Assembly (NCBI RefSeq): GCF_024448935.1
Contig: NZ_JAMOIE010000043.1
Location: 1-40,033 of the forward strand
Reading direction: 5' to 3'
Length of the DNA: 40,033 nt
Source of the DNA: Stutzerimonas stutzeri
GTDB taxonomy: Bacteria; Pseudomonadota; Gammaproteobacteria; Pseudomonadales; Pseudomonadaceae
Position 1 is the stretch's first letter; every line of letters starts with the position of its first letter. The position numbers and the translations under genes are program-made. Below the pieces are notes generated by a model. The model did not search any database and was not told where the DNA came from. It saw only the letters and a program-made list of their open reading frames with translations. Shown in pieces: positions 7,679 to 19,027 of the stretch.

Positions 7679-9199
7679 CTAGAAGAACCCGAGAGGATTG
7701 ATGTCGTAGCTGATCAACAGGTTCTTGGTCTGCTGGTAGCTGTCGAGGATCATCTTGTGGTTCTCGCGACCGACGCCGGACTTCTTGTAGCCACCGAACG
7801 CCGCATGTGCCGGGTAGAGGTGGTAGCAGTTGGTCCACACGCGTCCGGCCTTGATCGCCCGGCCCATGCGGTAGGCGCGGTTGATGTCGCGAGTCCAGAC
7901 GCCGGCGCCCAGGCCGTACTCGGTGTCGTTGGCGATGGCCAGTGCTTCGGCTTCGTCCTTGAAGGTCGTGACGCCGATCACCGGGCCGAAGATTTCCTCC
8001 TGAAACACGCGCATCTTGTTGGTGCCCTTGAGCAGCGTCGGCTGGATGTAATAGCCGGTGGCGAGCGAGCCTTCGAGCTTCTCGACTGAGCCGCCAGTGA
8101 GCACTTCGGCGCCTTCCTGCTTGGCGATTTCCAGGTAGGACATGATCTTGTCGAACTGCTGCTGGCTGGCCTGGGCGCCGACCATGGTGTCGGTGTCCAG
8201 CGGATCGCCGCGCTTGATCTGCGCGACCTTCTTCATCACCGCTTCCATGAAGGGGGCGTAGATGGACTCCTGCACCAGCGCGCGCGACGGGCAGGTGCAG
8301 ACTTCGCCCTGGTTGAAGAAGCCCAGCACCAGGCCTTCGGCAGCCTTTTCGATAAAGGTCGGTTCGGCCTGCATGATGTCTTCGAAGTAGATGTTCGGGC
8401 TCTTGCCACCCAGCTCCACGGTGCTCGGGATGATGCTTTCGGCGGCGCGCTGCATGATATGCGAGCCCACCGGGGTGGAGCCGGTGAACGCGATCTTGGC
8501 GATGCGCTTGCTGCTGGCCAGTGCTTCGCCGGCTTCGCGCCCGTAGCCCTGCACGACGTTGAGCACACCCGGCGGCAGCAGGTCGCCGATCACCTCCATC
8601 AGTACGGCGATCCCCAGCGGGGTCTGCTCGGCCGGCTTCAGTATCACGCAGTTGCCCGCGGCCAGCGCCGGGGCGAGCTTCCAGGCGGCCATGAGGATCG
8701 GGAAGTTCCAGGGGATGATCTGCCCGACCACGCCCAGCGGTTCGTGGAAGTGATAGGCCGCGGTGTGCTCGTCGATCTCGGCGGCGCTGCCTTCCTGCGC
8801 GCGGATGCAACCGGCGAAATAGCGGAAGTGGTCGGCGGCCAGCGGGATGTCGGCGTTGAGCGTCTCGCGCACGGCCTTGCCGTTGTCCCAGGTTTCGGTG
8901 ATGGCGAGCATTTCGAGGTTCTGCTCGATGCGATCGGCGATCTTCAGCAGGACCAGCGAGCGCGCCTGCGCGCTGGTCTTGCCCCAGGCATCGGCGGCGG
9001 CGTGGGCGGCGTCCAGCGCCTTTTCGATATCGGCGGCGTCGGAGCGGGGGAATTCGGCGATGGGCTGGCCGTTTACCGGGGACAGGTTAGTGAAGTACTG
9101 GCCGTTGACTGGCTCGACGAACTCACCGTTGATGTAGTTGCCGTAACGGGACTTGAAGGAAACGACAGCGTCTTCGCTGCCGGGATGAGCGTAACGCAT
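7679..9199 (-). CDS. exaC: NAD+-dependent aldehyde dehydrogenase (ExaC type)
   Basis: This complete 506-residue protein has the same length as P. aeruginosa ExaC. Motifs include [20 protein letters not shown] at 163-182, FTGSTPVGS at 238-246, the general base glutamate 262 in VELGGKSPN, and the nucleophile Cys301 in [13 protein letters not shown]. It oxidises acetaldehyde and other aldehydes to acids using NAD+. Next to the ethanolamine genes it most likely removes the acetaldehyde made by EutBC; in P. aeruginosa the homologue also serves ethanol oxidation. CTGGAGAG precedes the ATG. The gene lies first in the direction of transcription, but the 409-bp gap with its own promoter suggests eat is expressed separately. 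Confidence 0.94.
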   Translation of the reverse strand: MRYAHPGSEDAVVSFKSRYGNYINGEFVEPVNGQYFTNLSPVNGQPIAEFPRSDAADIEKALDAAHAAADAWGKTSAQARSLVLLKIADRIEQNLEMLAITETWDNGKAVRETLNADIPLAADHFRYFAGCIRAQEGSAAEIDEHTAAYHFHEPLGVVGQIIPWNFPILMAAWKLAPALAAGNCVILKPAEQTPLGIAVLMEVIGDLLPPGVLNVVQGYGREAGEALASSKRIAKIAFTGSTPVGSHIMQRAAESIIPSTVELGGKSPNIYFEDIMQAEPTFIEKAAEGLVLGFFNQGEVCTCPSRALVQESIYAPFMEAVMKKVAQIKRGDPLDTDTMVGAQASQQQFDKIMSYLEIAKQEGAEVLTGGSVEKLEGSLATGYYIQPTLLKGTNKMRVFQEEIFGPVIGVTTFKDEAEALAIANDTEYGLGAGVWTRDINRAYRMGRAIKAGRVWTNCYHLYPAHAAFGGYKKSGVGRENHKMILDSYQQTKNLLISYDINPLGFF

Positions 9200-9314
9200 G
9201 ATGACTCTCCAGGACTTGTAATTGTGTGGGACTGCAGTGATCGAGTGTAGAACAAAGCCCGTTCGTCGGCAGGGCAGGCGACGTGCGGTGTCAGCGGCTC
9301 GTGGACGGGGGCTG

Positions 9315-9323
9315 TGCTAATCT
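9315..9323 (+). promoter_or_regulatory. Candidate extended -10 for mpl
   Basis: TGCTAATCT (TG, one base, TAATCT) lies 82 bases before the mpl start in the exaC-mpl divergent gap. No good -35 is visible, as allowed for extended -10 promoters. Confidence 0.35.
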
Positions 9324-9404
9324 GCGCCGCAGTTTTCGGCGCCGACTTGCGCGGCTGTGCTGCCGGGTGCGATTGGTTGGCGCAGCGCTTTCCAGAGGTC
9401 ATTC

Positions 9405-10754
9405 ATGCACATCCATATTCTCGGCATCTGCGGCACCTTCATGGGTTCGCTGGCAGTGCTGGCCAAGGAGCTGGGCCATCGGGTCACAGGTTCCGACGCC
9501 AACGTCTATCCCCCGATGAGCACCCAGTTGCAGGCCCAGGGCATCGAACTGACCCAGGGCTACGAGCCGAGCCAGCTCGAGCCGGCGCCGGATCTGGTGG
9601 TGATCGGCAATGCGCTGTCGCGCGGCAACCCGGCGGTGGAGTACGTGCTGAACAAGGGCCTGCCCTATGTCTCCGGCCCGCAGTGGCTGGCCGATCACGT
9701 GCTGCAGGGGCGCTGGGTGCTGGCCGCGGCCGGCACCCACGGCAAGACCACCACCAGCAGCATGCTGGCCTGGGTGCTGGAACACGCCGGCATGAGCCCT
9801 GGCTTTCTCATCGGTGGCGTGCCGCAGAACTTCGGCATCTCCGCGCGCCTGGGTGGCACGCCGTTCTTCGTCGTCGAGGCCGACGAGTACGACAGCGCCT
9901 TCTTCGACAAGCGCAGCAAGTTCGTCCACTACCGCCCGCGCACGGCGATCCTGAACAACCTGGAATTCGACCACGCGGACATCTTCCCGGATCTCGCCGC
10001 CATCGAGCGGCAGTTTCATCATCTGGTACGCACGGTGCCGGGCGAGGGACTGATCATCCATCCCGAGTCGGAAGGTGCCCTCAAGCGCGTCATCGGCATG
10101 GGCTGCTGGACCCCTGTGCAGACCACCGGTGACGGCGGCCAGTGGCAGGCGAAACTGCTCAGCGCCGACGGCTCGCGCTTCGAAGTGATCTTCGACGGCG
10201 CTGTACAGGGCGTGGTCGAGTGGGAGCTGACCGGCCAGCACAATGTCAACAATGCACTGGCGACGCTCGCCGCGGCCCGCCACGTCGGTGTGCTGCCGAA
10301 GCAGGGCGCCGAGGCGTTGAGTGAGTTCCGTAGCGTCAAGCGGCGCATGGAGAAGGTTGCCGAGGTCAATGGCGTGACCATCTATGACGATTTCGCCCAT
10401 CACCCGACCGCCATCGCTACCACTCTCGACGGCCTGCGCAAGCGTGTGGGCGATACGCCGATCATCGCGGTGATCGAGCCACGCTCCAATTCGATGAAGC
10501 TCGGCGCGCACCGCGAGGGTTTGGCCGAATCGGTGGCACTGGCCGATCAGGCCATCTGGTATGCGCCTGCCAACCTTGGCTGGAACCTGGCCGCGACCGT
10601 CGCCGGCTCGCCCGTGCCGACCACCGTGTGCGATTCGCTAGACGCGATCATCGCCAAGGTGAAGGCCGATGCCGCGCCGGGCACCCAGGTGGTGGTGATG
10701 AGCAACGGTGGTTTTGGTGGGTTGCACAAGAAATTGGCCGATGCGTTGGCGTAA
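9405..10754 (+). CDS. mpl: UDP-MurNAc:L-Ala-gamma-D-Glu-meso-DAP ligase (muropeptide ligase)
   Basis: This 449-residue Mur-ligase-family enzyme attaches the recycled tripeptide L-Ala-gamma-D-Glu-meso-DAP to UDP-MurNAc, feeding wall fragments back into peptidoglycan synthesis. It starts MHIHILGICGTFMGSLA, the Mpl form of the N-terminal UDP-binding loop. The ATP loop GTHGKTT is at 110-116. Further motifs are EADEYDSAFFDKRSKF, LNNLEFDHADIF, GQHNVNNALA and YDDFAHHPTAI. The start at 9405 is chosen for homology and for the AGAGG just upstream. It is divergent from exaC and 121 bp before ubiX. The REP pair in that gap may limit co-transcription. Confidence 0.96.
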   Translation: MHIHILGICGTFMGSLAVLAKELGHRVTGSDANVYPPMSTQLQAQGIELTQGYEPSQLEPAPDLVVIGNALSRGNPAVEYVLNKGLPYVSGPQWLADHVLQGRWVLAAAGTHGKTTTSSMLAWVLEHAGMSPGFLIGGVPQNFGISARLGGTPFFVVEADEYDSAFFDKRSKFVHYRPRTAILNNLEFDHADIFPDLAAIERQFHHLVRTVPGEGLIIHPESEGALKRVIGMGCWTPVQTTGDGGQWQAKLLSADGSRFEVIFDGAVQGVVEWELTGQHNVNNALATLAAARHVGVLPKQGAEALSEFRSVKRRMEKVAEVNGVTIYDDFAHHPTAIATTLDGLRKRVGDTPIIAVIEPRSNSMKLGAHREGLAESVALADQAIWYAPANLGWNLAATVAGSPVPTTVCDSLDAIIAKVKADAAPGTQVVVMSNGGFGGLHKKLADALA

Positions 10755-10761
10755 ATCCGCT

Positions 10762-10844
10762 TTGGTGGGCTGAAGCGGAGCGCCGCCCGGCCCACCCTAC
10801 TTCGGTGACCATCCACGCCCGTAGGGTGGGCTTCAGCCCACCAA
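10762..10844. repeat. Inverted pair of GGTGGGCT repeats (BIME-like)
   Basis: The left unit runs from TTGGTGGGCTGAAG to CCCACCCTAC (10762-10800). The right unit runs from GTAGGGTGGG to CTTCAGCCCACCAA (10821-10844) and includes the perfect stem GGTGGGCTTCAGCCCACC (10825-10842). The two units face each other, so the whole 83 bp can fold into a cruciform or large stem. It fills most of the mpl-ubiX gap and is the same family as at 5793-5818. Confidence 0.8.
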
Positions 10845-10875
10845 AAACGACAAAGCAATAACAAGGAAACAGATA

Positions 10876-11505
10876 ATGAGCGGCCCCGAACGCATCACCC
10901 TGGCCATGACCGGCGCCTCCGGCGCGCAGTATGGCCTGCGCCTGCTCGACTGCCTGATCCAGGAAGACCGCGAGGTGCACTTCCTGATCTCCAAGGCGGC
11001 ACAACTGGTGATGGCCACCGAGACCGACGTGGTGCTGCCGGCCAAGCCACAGGCGATGCAGGCGTTTCTCTCGGAATACACCGGTGCCGCCGCCGGGCAG
11101 ATCCGCGTGTTTGCCAAGGAGGACTGGATGGTGCCGCCGGCCTCCGGCTCCGGCGCCCCGACCGCCATGGTGGTGCTGCCGTGTTCCACCGGCACGCTGT
11201 CGGCGATCGCCACCGGCGCCTGCAACAACCTGATCGAGCGTGCCGCCGATGTTGCCCTCAAGGAGCGCCGCCAGCTGATCCTGGTCCCGCGCGAGGCTCC
11301 GTATTCGAGCATTCACCTGGAGAACATGCTCAAACTGTCCAACCTCGGCGCCACCATCCTCCCGGCGTCGCCGGGCTTCTATCATCAGCCGCAGACCATC
11401 GACGACCTGGTGGATTTCGTCGTCGCGCGCATCCTCAACCTGCTCAACATCCCCCAGGACATGCTGCCGCGCTGGGGCGAGCACCATATCGTCAGCGACG
11501 ATTAA
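10876..11505 (+). CDS. ubiX: Flavin prenyltransferase UbiX
   Basis: This 209-residue protein joins dimethylallyl phosphate to FMN to make the prenylated flavin cofactor of the decarboxylase UbiD in ubiquinone synthesis. Family features are [17 protein letters not shown] at about 11-27 (FMN loop), [43 protein letters not shown] and the C-terminal [20 protein letters not shown]. Length is normal. AAGGAAAC precedes the ATG. It follows mpl in the same direction across a repeat-filled gap, and the lipoprotein gene follows 44 bp later. Confidence 0.97.
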   Translation: MSGPERITLAMTGASGAQYGLRLLDCLIQEDREVHFLISKAAQLVMATETDVVLPAKPQAMQAFLSEYTGAAAGQIRVFAKEDWMVPPASGSGAPTAMVVLPCSTGTLSAIATGACNNLIERAADVALKERRQLILVPREAPYSSIHLENMLKLSNLGATILPASPGFYHQPQTIDDLVDFVVARILNLLNIPQDMLPRWGEHHIVSDD

Positions 11506-11549
11506 GCACGGCCGCACCTTGCGTTCGCCCAACCCATGAGGAAGCGCCG

Positions 11550-11849
11550 ATGAAACGATCGACTGTCCCGCTCGGCTCAGCGCTGGCGCTCGTCCTGCTG
11601 CTCTCTGGTTGCGCCACGGTGCGCACCCTCGATGCTGCCAAGCCCGGCGCGCCCGTCGTCTACTCCGGCACGCGCCTGGACTGGTACAGCCTCAACGGCG
11701 GTTGCTGTCCACTGGACCGTTTCGGCGCCGAGCCGCCCGGGCATGCAGCCATCGACCTGCCGGCCAGCGCGTTGCTCGACACCCTGTTGTTGCCCTTCGC
11801 TCTGGCTACGGTGCTCGGCATCGGGCTTGGCGTCAGTGGCGGCCTCTGA
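11550..11849 (+). CDS. YceK/YidQ-like lipoprotein
   Basis: This 99-residue protein begins with a basic start and hydrophobic core, MKRSTVPLGSALALVLLLSGC. The lipobox LLSGC puts the lipidated cysteine at residue 21. The mature part has VYSGTRLDWYSLNGGCC, then ASALLDTLLLPFALA near the end, which match the short YceK/YidQ (DUF1375) outer-membrane lipoprotein family whose function is unknown. The terminal hydrophobic stretch is typical. GAGGAAG precedes the ATG. It follows ubiX closely and is probably co-transcribed. Confidence 0.85.
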   Translation: MKRSTVPLGSALALVLLLSGCATVRTLDAAKPGAPVVYSGTRLDWYSLNGGCCPLDRFGAEPPGHAAIDLPASALLDTLLLPFALATVLGIGLGVSGGL

Positions 11850-11974
11850 AGTGCCAGAGGTGGCAGTTAGGTTGGGCTATTACTGATCTATGTCCAGCGT
11901 GGCTGTGCCGAAGGGGGCATAGTCACCGGCAGCGCAAAACCTATGCGCTTGGTTGGCGATACGAGGAGAGCAGA
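11850..11974 (+). other. Gap upstream of the FtsH-like gene
   Basis: I see no clear sigma-70 or heat-shock (sigma-32) promoter here. GAGGAGAG (11963-11970) is a strong ribosome-binding site just before the GTG start of the next gene. Confidence 0.4.
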
Positions 11975-13804
<1,830 letters not shown>

Positions 13805-13810
13805 GGCGGT

Positions 13811-14293
13811 TCAGGCCTGCGCAGGGCTTTCCACGGCCTGGCAGACGTCTACCCACTGGGCGTTGACCAGCTCGGCCAGCCGCTGCGGGCAGATCCGCAC
13901 GGCACTGTGGATGGCGCCGGCGGCCGGCAACACCTGGTCGAAGGCCTTCAGCGATTCATCGCAGTAGACCGACAGTGAAGTGGCCAGGCCGAACGGGCAG
14001 ACGCCACCGACCGGATGCCCGGTCAGCGCGACGACGCTGTCGGCGTCGAGCATCTTCGCCTTGCCGCCGAAAGCGGCCTTGATCTTGCGGTTGTCGATGC
14101 GCGCATCGCCGCGTGCCACCACCAGCAGGTTGCGCTCGCCGATGCGAAAGGCCAGGGTCTTGGCGATCTGGCCCGGCTCGACCCCATGCGCCTCGGCCGC
14201 CAGGGCGACGGTGGCGGTACTGCTGTCCAGTTCGATGATCGCGATGTCCGGCGCCTTCTCGGCGAAGTAAGCGCGAACGGATTCGAGGCTCAT
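13811..14293 (-). CDS. YbaK/EbsC-family aminoacyl-tRNA deacylase
   Basis: This 160-residue single-domain protein of the YbaK/ProX group hydrolyses mischarged tRNA such as Cys-tRNA(Pro) or Ala-tRNA(Pro). Visible blocks are the N-terminal LESVRAYFAEKAPDIAII, VEPGQIAKTLAFRIGERNLLVVARGDARID with the conserved lysine in AKTL, and the loop TGHPVGGVCPFGL. The start MSLESVR is chosen because the longer upstream frame is antisense to queG. It converges tail-to-tail with the FtsH-like gene with only six bases between stops. The exact substrate cannot be told from the sequence. Confidence 0.88.
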   Translation of the reverse strand: MSLESVRAYFAEKAPDIAIIELDSSTATVALAAEAHGVEPGQIAKTLAFRIGERNLLVVARGDARIDNRKIKAAFGGKAKMLDADSVVALTGHPVGGVCPFGLATSLSVYCDESLKAFDQVLPAAGAIHSAVRICPQRLAELVNAQWVDVCQAVESPAQA

Positions 14294-14345
14294 GGCGCGG
14301 GCTCCTGCGAAAAAACCTCCATCCTTATGGCTTGTCGCCGCTTCG

Positions 14346-15434
14346 TCAAGCCCGCGCGGCGCCGGCCGGGCGCCGCCGCGCATGTTGCGCCAGCGCCCAT
14401 TCGACGTGCTCGCGCACCAGCGCCGACGGATCGTCGCGGCGCGCCCGCAGCGCCTCCAGCACCGGAATGCTCGACGGCGCATTGCCCAGGCCCACCGCCA
14501 GGTTGCGCAGCCAGCGCTCGTAACCGGCACGGCGCAGCGGCGAGCCCTCGGTGCGGCTGAGGAACTCCTCCTCGCTCCAGCGGAACAGCGTGGCCAGTTC
14601 GGCGTTGTCCAGGCTGTGACGTGGCTGGAAGTCGGTCTGCTGGGTTGGCTTGGCGAAGCGGTTCCAGGGGCAGACGATCTGGCAGTCATCGCAGCCGAAT
14701 ACGCGGTTACCGATCTTCGACCGTAGCTCGACGGGGATCGGCCCTTTCAGCTCGATGGTCAGGTAGGAAATGCATTTGCGCGCATCCAGCACCCGTTCGC
14801 CGACGAACGCATCGGTTGGGCAGACGTCCAGACAGGCATGGCAACTGCCGCAATGGTCGCGATCGGTTGGCTGGTCGACGGGGAGGGCGATGTCGACAAA
14901 CAACTCGCCGAGGAAGAACCAACTGCCCGCCTTGCGGTTGAGGATCAGGGTGTTCTTGCCGATCCAGCCGAGGCCGGCCTGCTGCGCCACCGCCTTTTCC
15001 AACACCGGCGCGCTGTCGACGAAGGCGCGAAAGCCGAAGGGGCCGATCACCTGCTGGATGCGCTCGGCCAGCTGTTGCAGGCGTTTGCGGATCAGTTTGT
15101 GATAGTCCCGGCCTAGCGCGTAGCGCGACACATAGGCTTTTTCGGGCTGCGCCAGTTGCTCGGCCATGCGGGTGTCGCCGGGCAGGTAATCCATGCGCAA
15201 CGAGATCACCCTTGACGTGCCTGGCACCAGTTGTTGCGGATGGGAACGTTTGCTGCCATGGGCAGCCATATAGTCCATCTCGCCTTGATGGCCGGCCGCT
15301 AGCCAGCGCTCGAGGTGCGCTTCATGCTCGCCCAGATCGACGCCAGTAATGCCGACCTGCTGAAAGCCGAGCTCGCGGCCCCACTCCTTGATGGAGTCGG
15401 CAAGAGCGGCTGGGTCGAGGGTGGTGCTGGTCAT
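14346..15434 (-). CDS. queG: Epoxyqueuosine reductase
   Basis: This 362-residue enzyme performs the last step of queuosine synthesis in tRNA, reducing epoxyqueuosine with a cobalamin and two [4Fe-4S] clusters. The catalytic aspartate lies in FVDSAPVLEKA. The first cluster motif is CGSCHACLDVCPTDA. The second set of cysteines is in FGCDDCQIVCPWNRF together with the earlier CISYL. A C-terminal HEAT-like repeat region (about 305-350) follows, as in full-length QueG. The start at 15434 is chosen because homology begins with the TSTTLDPAALADSIKEWGREL segment. It is divergent from nnr. Confidence 0.96.
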   Translation of the reverse strand: MTSTTLDPAALADSIKEWGRELGFQQVGITGVDLGEHEAHLERWLAAGHQGEMDYMAAHGSKRSHPQQLVPGTSRVISLRMDYLPGDTRMAEQLAQPEKAYVSRYALGRDYHKLIRKRLQQLAERIQQVIGPFGFRAFVDSAPVLEKAVAQQAGLGWIGKNTLILNRKAGSWFFLGELFVDIALPVDQPTDRDHCGSCHACLDVCPTDAFVGERVLDARKCISYLTIELKGPIPVELRSKIGNRVFGCDDCQIVCPWNRFAKPTQQTDFQPRHSLDNAELATLFRWSEEEFLSRTEGSPLRRAGYERWLRNLAVGLGNAPSSIPVLEALRARRDDPSALVREHVEWALAQHARRRPAGAARA

Positions 15435-15597
15435 GGCGTAGAGTCGTCGGCGTTGCGGCAATGTAAGGGCGGGCTGCTGCGGTTTTGGCCTGGCGAACCG
15501 GCAGCTGTTGAACCCGCCGCGCGGCTCGCTCTCGGGCGGCAATCTTTTCTATCAATCCGCCGCCGACTCGCCACGGGCGGCCGGGCAGGCGCATGCG

Positions 15598-15603
15598 TAT
15601 AAT
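15598..15603 (+). promoter_or_regulatory. Candidate -10 element for nnr operon
   Basis: A perfect TATAAT lies 28 bases before the nnr start in the queG-nnr divergent gap. The -35 position (GGGCGG) is poor. It would drive nnr-tsaE-amiB-mutL. Confidence 0.5.
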
Positions 15604-15630
15604 TCTGCCAGATATTCGCACGGGTGATTC

Positions 15631-17130
15631 ATGTCCCAGACCACCGATACACTTCCCAGTCGTCTCTACGCTGCCGCTCAGGTACGTGAGCTCGACGCCC
15701 GGCTGATCGCGGCTGGGACGCCTGGTTTCGACCTTATGCAGCGTGCCGCCCATGCCGCCTGGCGCGCACTGCGCCGACGTTGGCCGGACGTTGAGGAAAT
15801 CACCGTGTTGGCCGGGCGCGGCAACAACGCCGGCGATGGATACCTGATCGCAGCGCTGGCGCAGCGTGCCGCTCGTCAGGTTCGGGTCATTGCAGTCGGC
15901 GATCCGCTGCAATTACAGGGCGATGCCGCCCAGGCCTTTGCTGAAGCCCGGGCAGCCGGCGTCAGCGTGACGCCTTGGAGGTCCGATGCCGATCTGCGCG
16001 GTGTGCTGGTCGATGCGCTGCTAGGCACTGGGATCACCGGAGAGGTTCGCGAACCCTACGCGAGCGTCATTCGCGCAATGAACGAAAGCGCGCTGCCGAT
16101 CCTTGCGGTCGACCTGCCGTCGGGGCTGTGTGCCGACACGGGGCATCTGCTCGGGGCGGTTGTGCGGGCCGAGCTGACGGTGACCTTTATCGGCCTCAAG
16201 CTCGGTCTGTTTACCGGTCAAGGGCCAGATCGAATCGGAACGCTGGTATTCGATGACCTGCAGGCCGACGCGCAGGTTGTCGCCCAGATCGAGCCGTCCG
16301 CCCTGCGCTTGTGCGAGGCGAACTTGCCGACCCTCGCACCCCGCTCGCCCACTGCTCATAAAGGAAGCTTTGGTCAGGTGCTGGTCATCGGCGGCGACCT
16401 CGGCACTGGCGGCGCCGCGTTGCTCAGTGCCGAAGCTGCACTGCGCTGTGGTGCCGGCATGGTGACCCTGGCGACACGCCCGGAACATGTCACCGCCGCG
16501 CTGGTGCGGCGCCCGGAAATCATGTGCAGCGGCGTCGAGTCGACTTATGCATTGACGGCGCTGGCCCAACGGGCCGATGTACTGGTGATCGGGCCAGGCC
16601 TGGGGCAGGGCCCCTGGGGCCGCAGCTTGCTGTCGCTGGCACCGCAATGTCACGTGCCGCAAGTGTGGGACGCCGACGCGCTGAATCTGCTGGCAGCCGG
16701 CGCGGTGGAGCTTCCTGGCGATTGCTTGCTCACGCCGCATCCCGGTGAGGCCGCACGATTGTTGGGAATCTCCGTGGCCGAGGTGCAGGCCGATCGGCCC
16801 ACCGCCGCGCGCGCGCTTGCTGCGCGCTTCGGTTGTGCCGTACTGCTCAAGGGCGCCGGAACCCTGATCGCCGACCGCGACGGTCGGCTGGCATTGTGTG
16901 ATCGCGGGCATCCGGCCATGGCCAGTGCGGGGCTCGGCGATGTGTTGGCGGGTGTGGCTGGTGCATTGCTGGCGCAGGGGCTGGCGCCTTTCGAGGCGGC
17001 CTGCCTTGCTGTCTGGCTGCATGCGGTGGCGGGTGAGCGTCTTGGCGCCGTAGGCCGAGGGCTGGTTGCCGCCGATCTGATCCCGATGGTCCGCCAGTTG
17101 CTCGAGGCGCATTCGCCATGTCTGACGTAA
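15631..17130 (+). CDS. nnr: Bifunctional NAD(P)H-hydrate epimerase / ADP-dependent dehydratase
   Basis: This 499-residue metabolite-repair enzyme converts damaged NAD(P)HX back to NAD(P)H. The N-terminal YjeF_N epimerase domain (about 1-225) has [13 protein letters not shown] and [10 protein letters not shown]. The C-terminal ribokinase-like dehydratase domain (about 235-495) has [43 protein letters not shown] and [20 protein letters not shown]. The end overlaps tsaE by 13 bp, so the genes are co-transcribed. The nnr-tsaE-amiB-mutL-miaA-hfq order is widespread in gammaproteobacteria. Confidence 0.96.
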   Translation: MSQTTDTLPSRLYAAAQVRELDARLIAAGTPGFDLMQRAAHAAWRALRRRWPDVEEITVLAGRGNNAGDGYLIAALAQRAARQVRVIAVGDPLQLQGDAAQAFAEARAAGVSVTPWRSDADLRGVLVDALLGTGITGEVREPYASVIRAMNESALPILAVDLPSGLCADTGHLLGAVVRAELTVTFIGLKLGLFTGQGPDRIGTLVFDDLQADAQVVAQIEPSALRLCEANLPTLAPRSPTAHKGSFGQVLVIGGDLGTGGAALLSAEAALRCGAGMVTLATRPEHVTAALVRRPEIMCSGVESTYALTALAQRADVLVIGPGLGQGPWGRSLLSLAPQCHVPQVWDADALNLLAAGAVELPGDCLLTPHPGEAARLLGISVAEVQADRPTAARALAARFGCAVLLKGAGTLIADRDGRLALCDRGHPAMASAGLGDVLAGVAGALLAQGLAPFEAACLAVWLHAVAGERLGAVGRGLVAADLIPMVRQLLEAHSPCLT

Positions 17131-17588
17131 CGCTGTTTGCTGCCGACGAAGACGCCATGCTGTTGCTGGGCGCACGCATCGCTCAGGCAACCGGCGGGCG
17201 GGGCGTGATTTATCTGCACGGCGACCTCGGCGCCGGCAAGACCACATTGTCGCGCGGGTTGATTCGTGGGCTTGGACATGAGGGCAAGGTCAAGAGCCCG
17301 ACCTTTACCCTGGTCGAACCCTATGAAACCCCGGCTGCACGAGTGTTCCATTTCGACCTTTACCGTCTTGTCGACCCGGAGGAACTGGAATTTCTGGGCA
17401 TTCGCGACTATTTCGAAAGGGACGCTCTGTGCCTGGTAGAGTGGCCGGAACGTGGCGCCGGCATTTTGCCAAAGGCTGACCTGGACATTACCATTACGCC
17501 GCACGGGGCCGGTCGTATGCTGCGCCTGACGCCACGAGGCGAGCGCGGTGAAGGCTGGTGTTCCATCCTGACCGTTGGCAATCAATGA
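17118..17588 (+). CDS. tsaE: tRNA t6A synthesis ATPase TsaE
   Basis: This 156-residue P-loop protein drives cycles of the TsaBDE complex that makes N6-threonylcarbamoyladenosine in tRNAs decoding ANN codons. Walker [11 protein letters not shown] is at 34-43, followed by the family switch [12 protein letters not shown]. The central [23 protein letters not shown] and LVEWPERG are highly conserved. The start overlaps the end of nnr and the stop overlaps the amiB start in an ATGA, showing translational coupling on both sides. It is normally essential. Confidence 0.97.
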   Translation: MSDVTLFAADEDAMLLLGARIAQATGGRGVIYLHGDLGAGKTTLSRGLIRGLGHEGKVKSPTFTLVEPYETPAARVFHFDLYRLVDPEELEFLGIRDYFERDALCLVEWPERGAGILPKADLDITITPHGAGRMLRLTPRGERGEGWCSILTVGNQ

Positions 17589-19027
17589 ACATCATGGGGT
17601 TGGGTATGCGCATGCGCGCGCTGGTTAGTGGTTTGGCATTGATGCTCGCGGCCATGCAGGTCCTGGCGGCTTCCGACGTCCAGAGCGTGCGTCTGTGGCG
17701 AGCGCCTGACAATACGCGGTTGGTCTTTGACCTGTCCGGCCCGGTCCAGCACAAGGTGTTCACGCTGACGGCTCCGGATCGCATCGTCATCGATGTCGAT
17801 GGCGCCAATCTGGCCAGGCCCTTCGATCAGCTGCCGCTGCAGAACACGCCCATTTCCGGATTGCGCGCAGCGAAATACGACGCCGACACCTTGCGGGTGG
17901 TCATCGACCTGAGCGCCGAGGTTTCGCCAAAGAGCTTTACGCTCACGCCGAACCAGCAATACGGCCATCGGTTGGTGGTCGACCTGTTCGACAATGCCGC
18001 CGATGCGGCAGCGGCATCCACTGCCAACGTTCCGGCGACCGCCACGCCGAGCACCCCGACCGCACCCGTATCGCCGACCCTGCCGGCGATCAGGTTGCCT
18101 CCACTGCCAAGCAGCAAGCGCGATATCGTCGTGGCCATCGATGCGGGGCATGGCGGAGAAGATCCCGGCGCCATCGGCCCGGGCAAGGTGTATGAAAAAA
18201 CTGTCGTGCTGGCGCTTGCCAAGGAGTTGCAGCGCCAGATCGGCGCCGAGAAAGGCTTCCGCGCCGAGCTCGTGCGCACCGGTGATTACTTTATCCCCTT
18301 GCGTAAACGCACCGAGATTGCCCGCAAGAAGGGCGCGGACCTGTTCGTCTCCATTCATGCCGATGCGGCGCCGCGGTCGTCAGCCTATGGGGCTTCGGTG
18401 TTTGCATTGTCGGATCGCGGCGCGACCTCGGAGACTGCGCGTTGGCTGGCCGACAGCGAAAATCGGTCTGACCTGATTGGTGGCGCCGGCAATGTCAGCC
18501 TCGGCGACAAGGACCAGATGCTTGCCGGCGTGTTGCTGGACCTGTCGATGACCGCCTCGTTGTCTTCCAGTCTCAACGTCGGGCAGAAGGTGCTGAGCAA
18601 CATGGGCCGGATCACCCCTTTGCACAAACGCCGCGTTGAACAGGCCGGGTTCATGGTGCTGAAATCACCCGATATCCCTTCGATCCTGGTGGAGACCGGC
18701 TTCATTTCCAATCCGTCCGAGGCGCGCAAACTGCAGACTGCGGCCCATCAGCAGGCGCTGGCGCGTTCCATCCACAGTGGGGTGCGGCAGTTCTTCCATG
18801 AAAATCCGCCACCCGGCACCTACGTTGCCTGGATGCGCGACTCCGGCAAGATTGCCGGCGCGGCTCGCGAGCATGTGGTCCGTTCTGGCGAAAGCCTGGC
18901 GCTGCTCGCCGAGCGCTATCAGATCAGTCTGCCTGCGTTGCGCAGCGCCAACAGTTTGAAAGGCGACGTGATCAAAGTTGGCCAAACGCTGAACATTCCC
19001 GCTGCCACGCTGGCCTCGCAGCCATGA
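17585..19027 (+). CDS. amiB: N-acetylmuramoyl-L-alanine amidase with AMIN and LysM domains
   Basis: This 480-residue periplasmic amidase removes stem peptides from peptidoglycan at the septum during daughter-cell separation. The signal peptide ends near residue 30 ([15 protein letters not shown]). An AMIN domain (about 32-135) targets septal wall. After a Pro/Thr/Ala linker comes the Amidase_3 domain with zinc ligands in [13 protein letters not shown] and SIHADA and the catalytic glutamate in [14 protein letters not shown] LysM domain closes the protein ([18 protein letters not shown] to [11 protein letters not shown]). The start at 17585 overlaps the tsaE stop as ATGA; a nearby MRMRALVSG start is also possible. 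The stop overlaps mutL. Confidence 0.94.
   Translation: MNIMGLGMRMRALVSGLALMLAAMQVLAASDVQSVRLWRAPDNTRLVFDLSGPVQHKVFTLTAPDRIVIDVDGANLARPFDQLPLQNTPISGLRAAKYDADTLRVVIDLSAEVSPKSFTLTPNQQYGHRLVVDLFDNAADAAAASTANVPATATPSTPTAPVSPTLPAIRLPPLPSSKRDIVVAIDAGHGGEDPGAIGPGKVYEKTVVLALAKELQRQIGAEKGFRAELVRTGDYFIPLRKRTEIARKKGADLFVSIHADAAPRSSAYGASVFALSDRGATSETARWLADSENRSDLIGGAGNVSLGDKDQMLAGVLLDLSMTASLSSSLNVGQKVLSNMGRITPLHKRRVEQAGFMVLKSPDIPSILVETGFISNPSEARKLQTAAHQQALARSIHSGVRQFFHENPPPGTYVAWMRDSGKIAGAAREHVVRSGESLALLAERYQISLPALRSANSLKGDVIKVGQTLNIPAATLASQP

Noticed and set aside
9200..9404. A sigma-54 promoter before exaC
   Set aside because: I searched the minus strand of this gap for GG-N10-GC with the flanking consensus and found no acceptable match.
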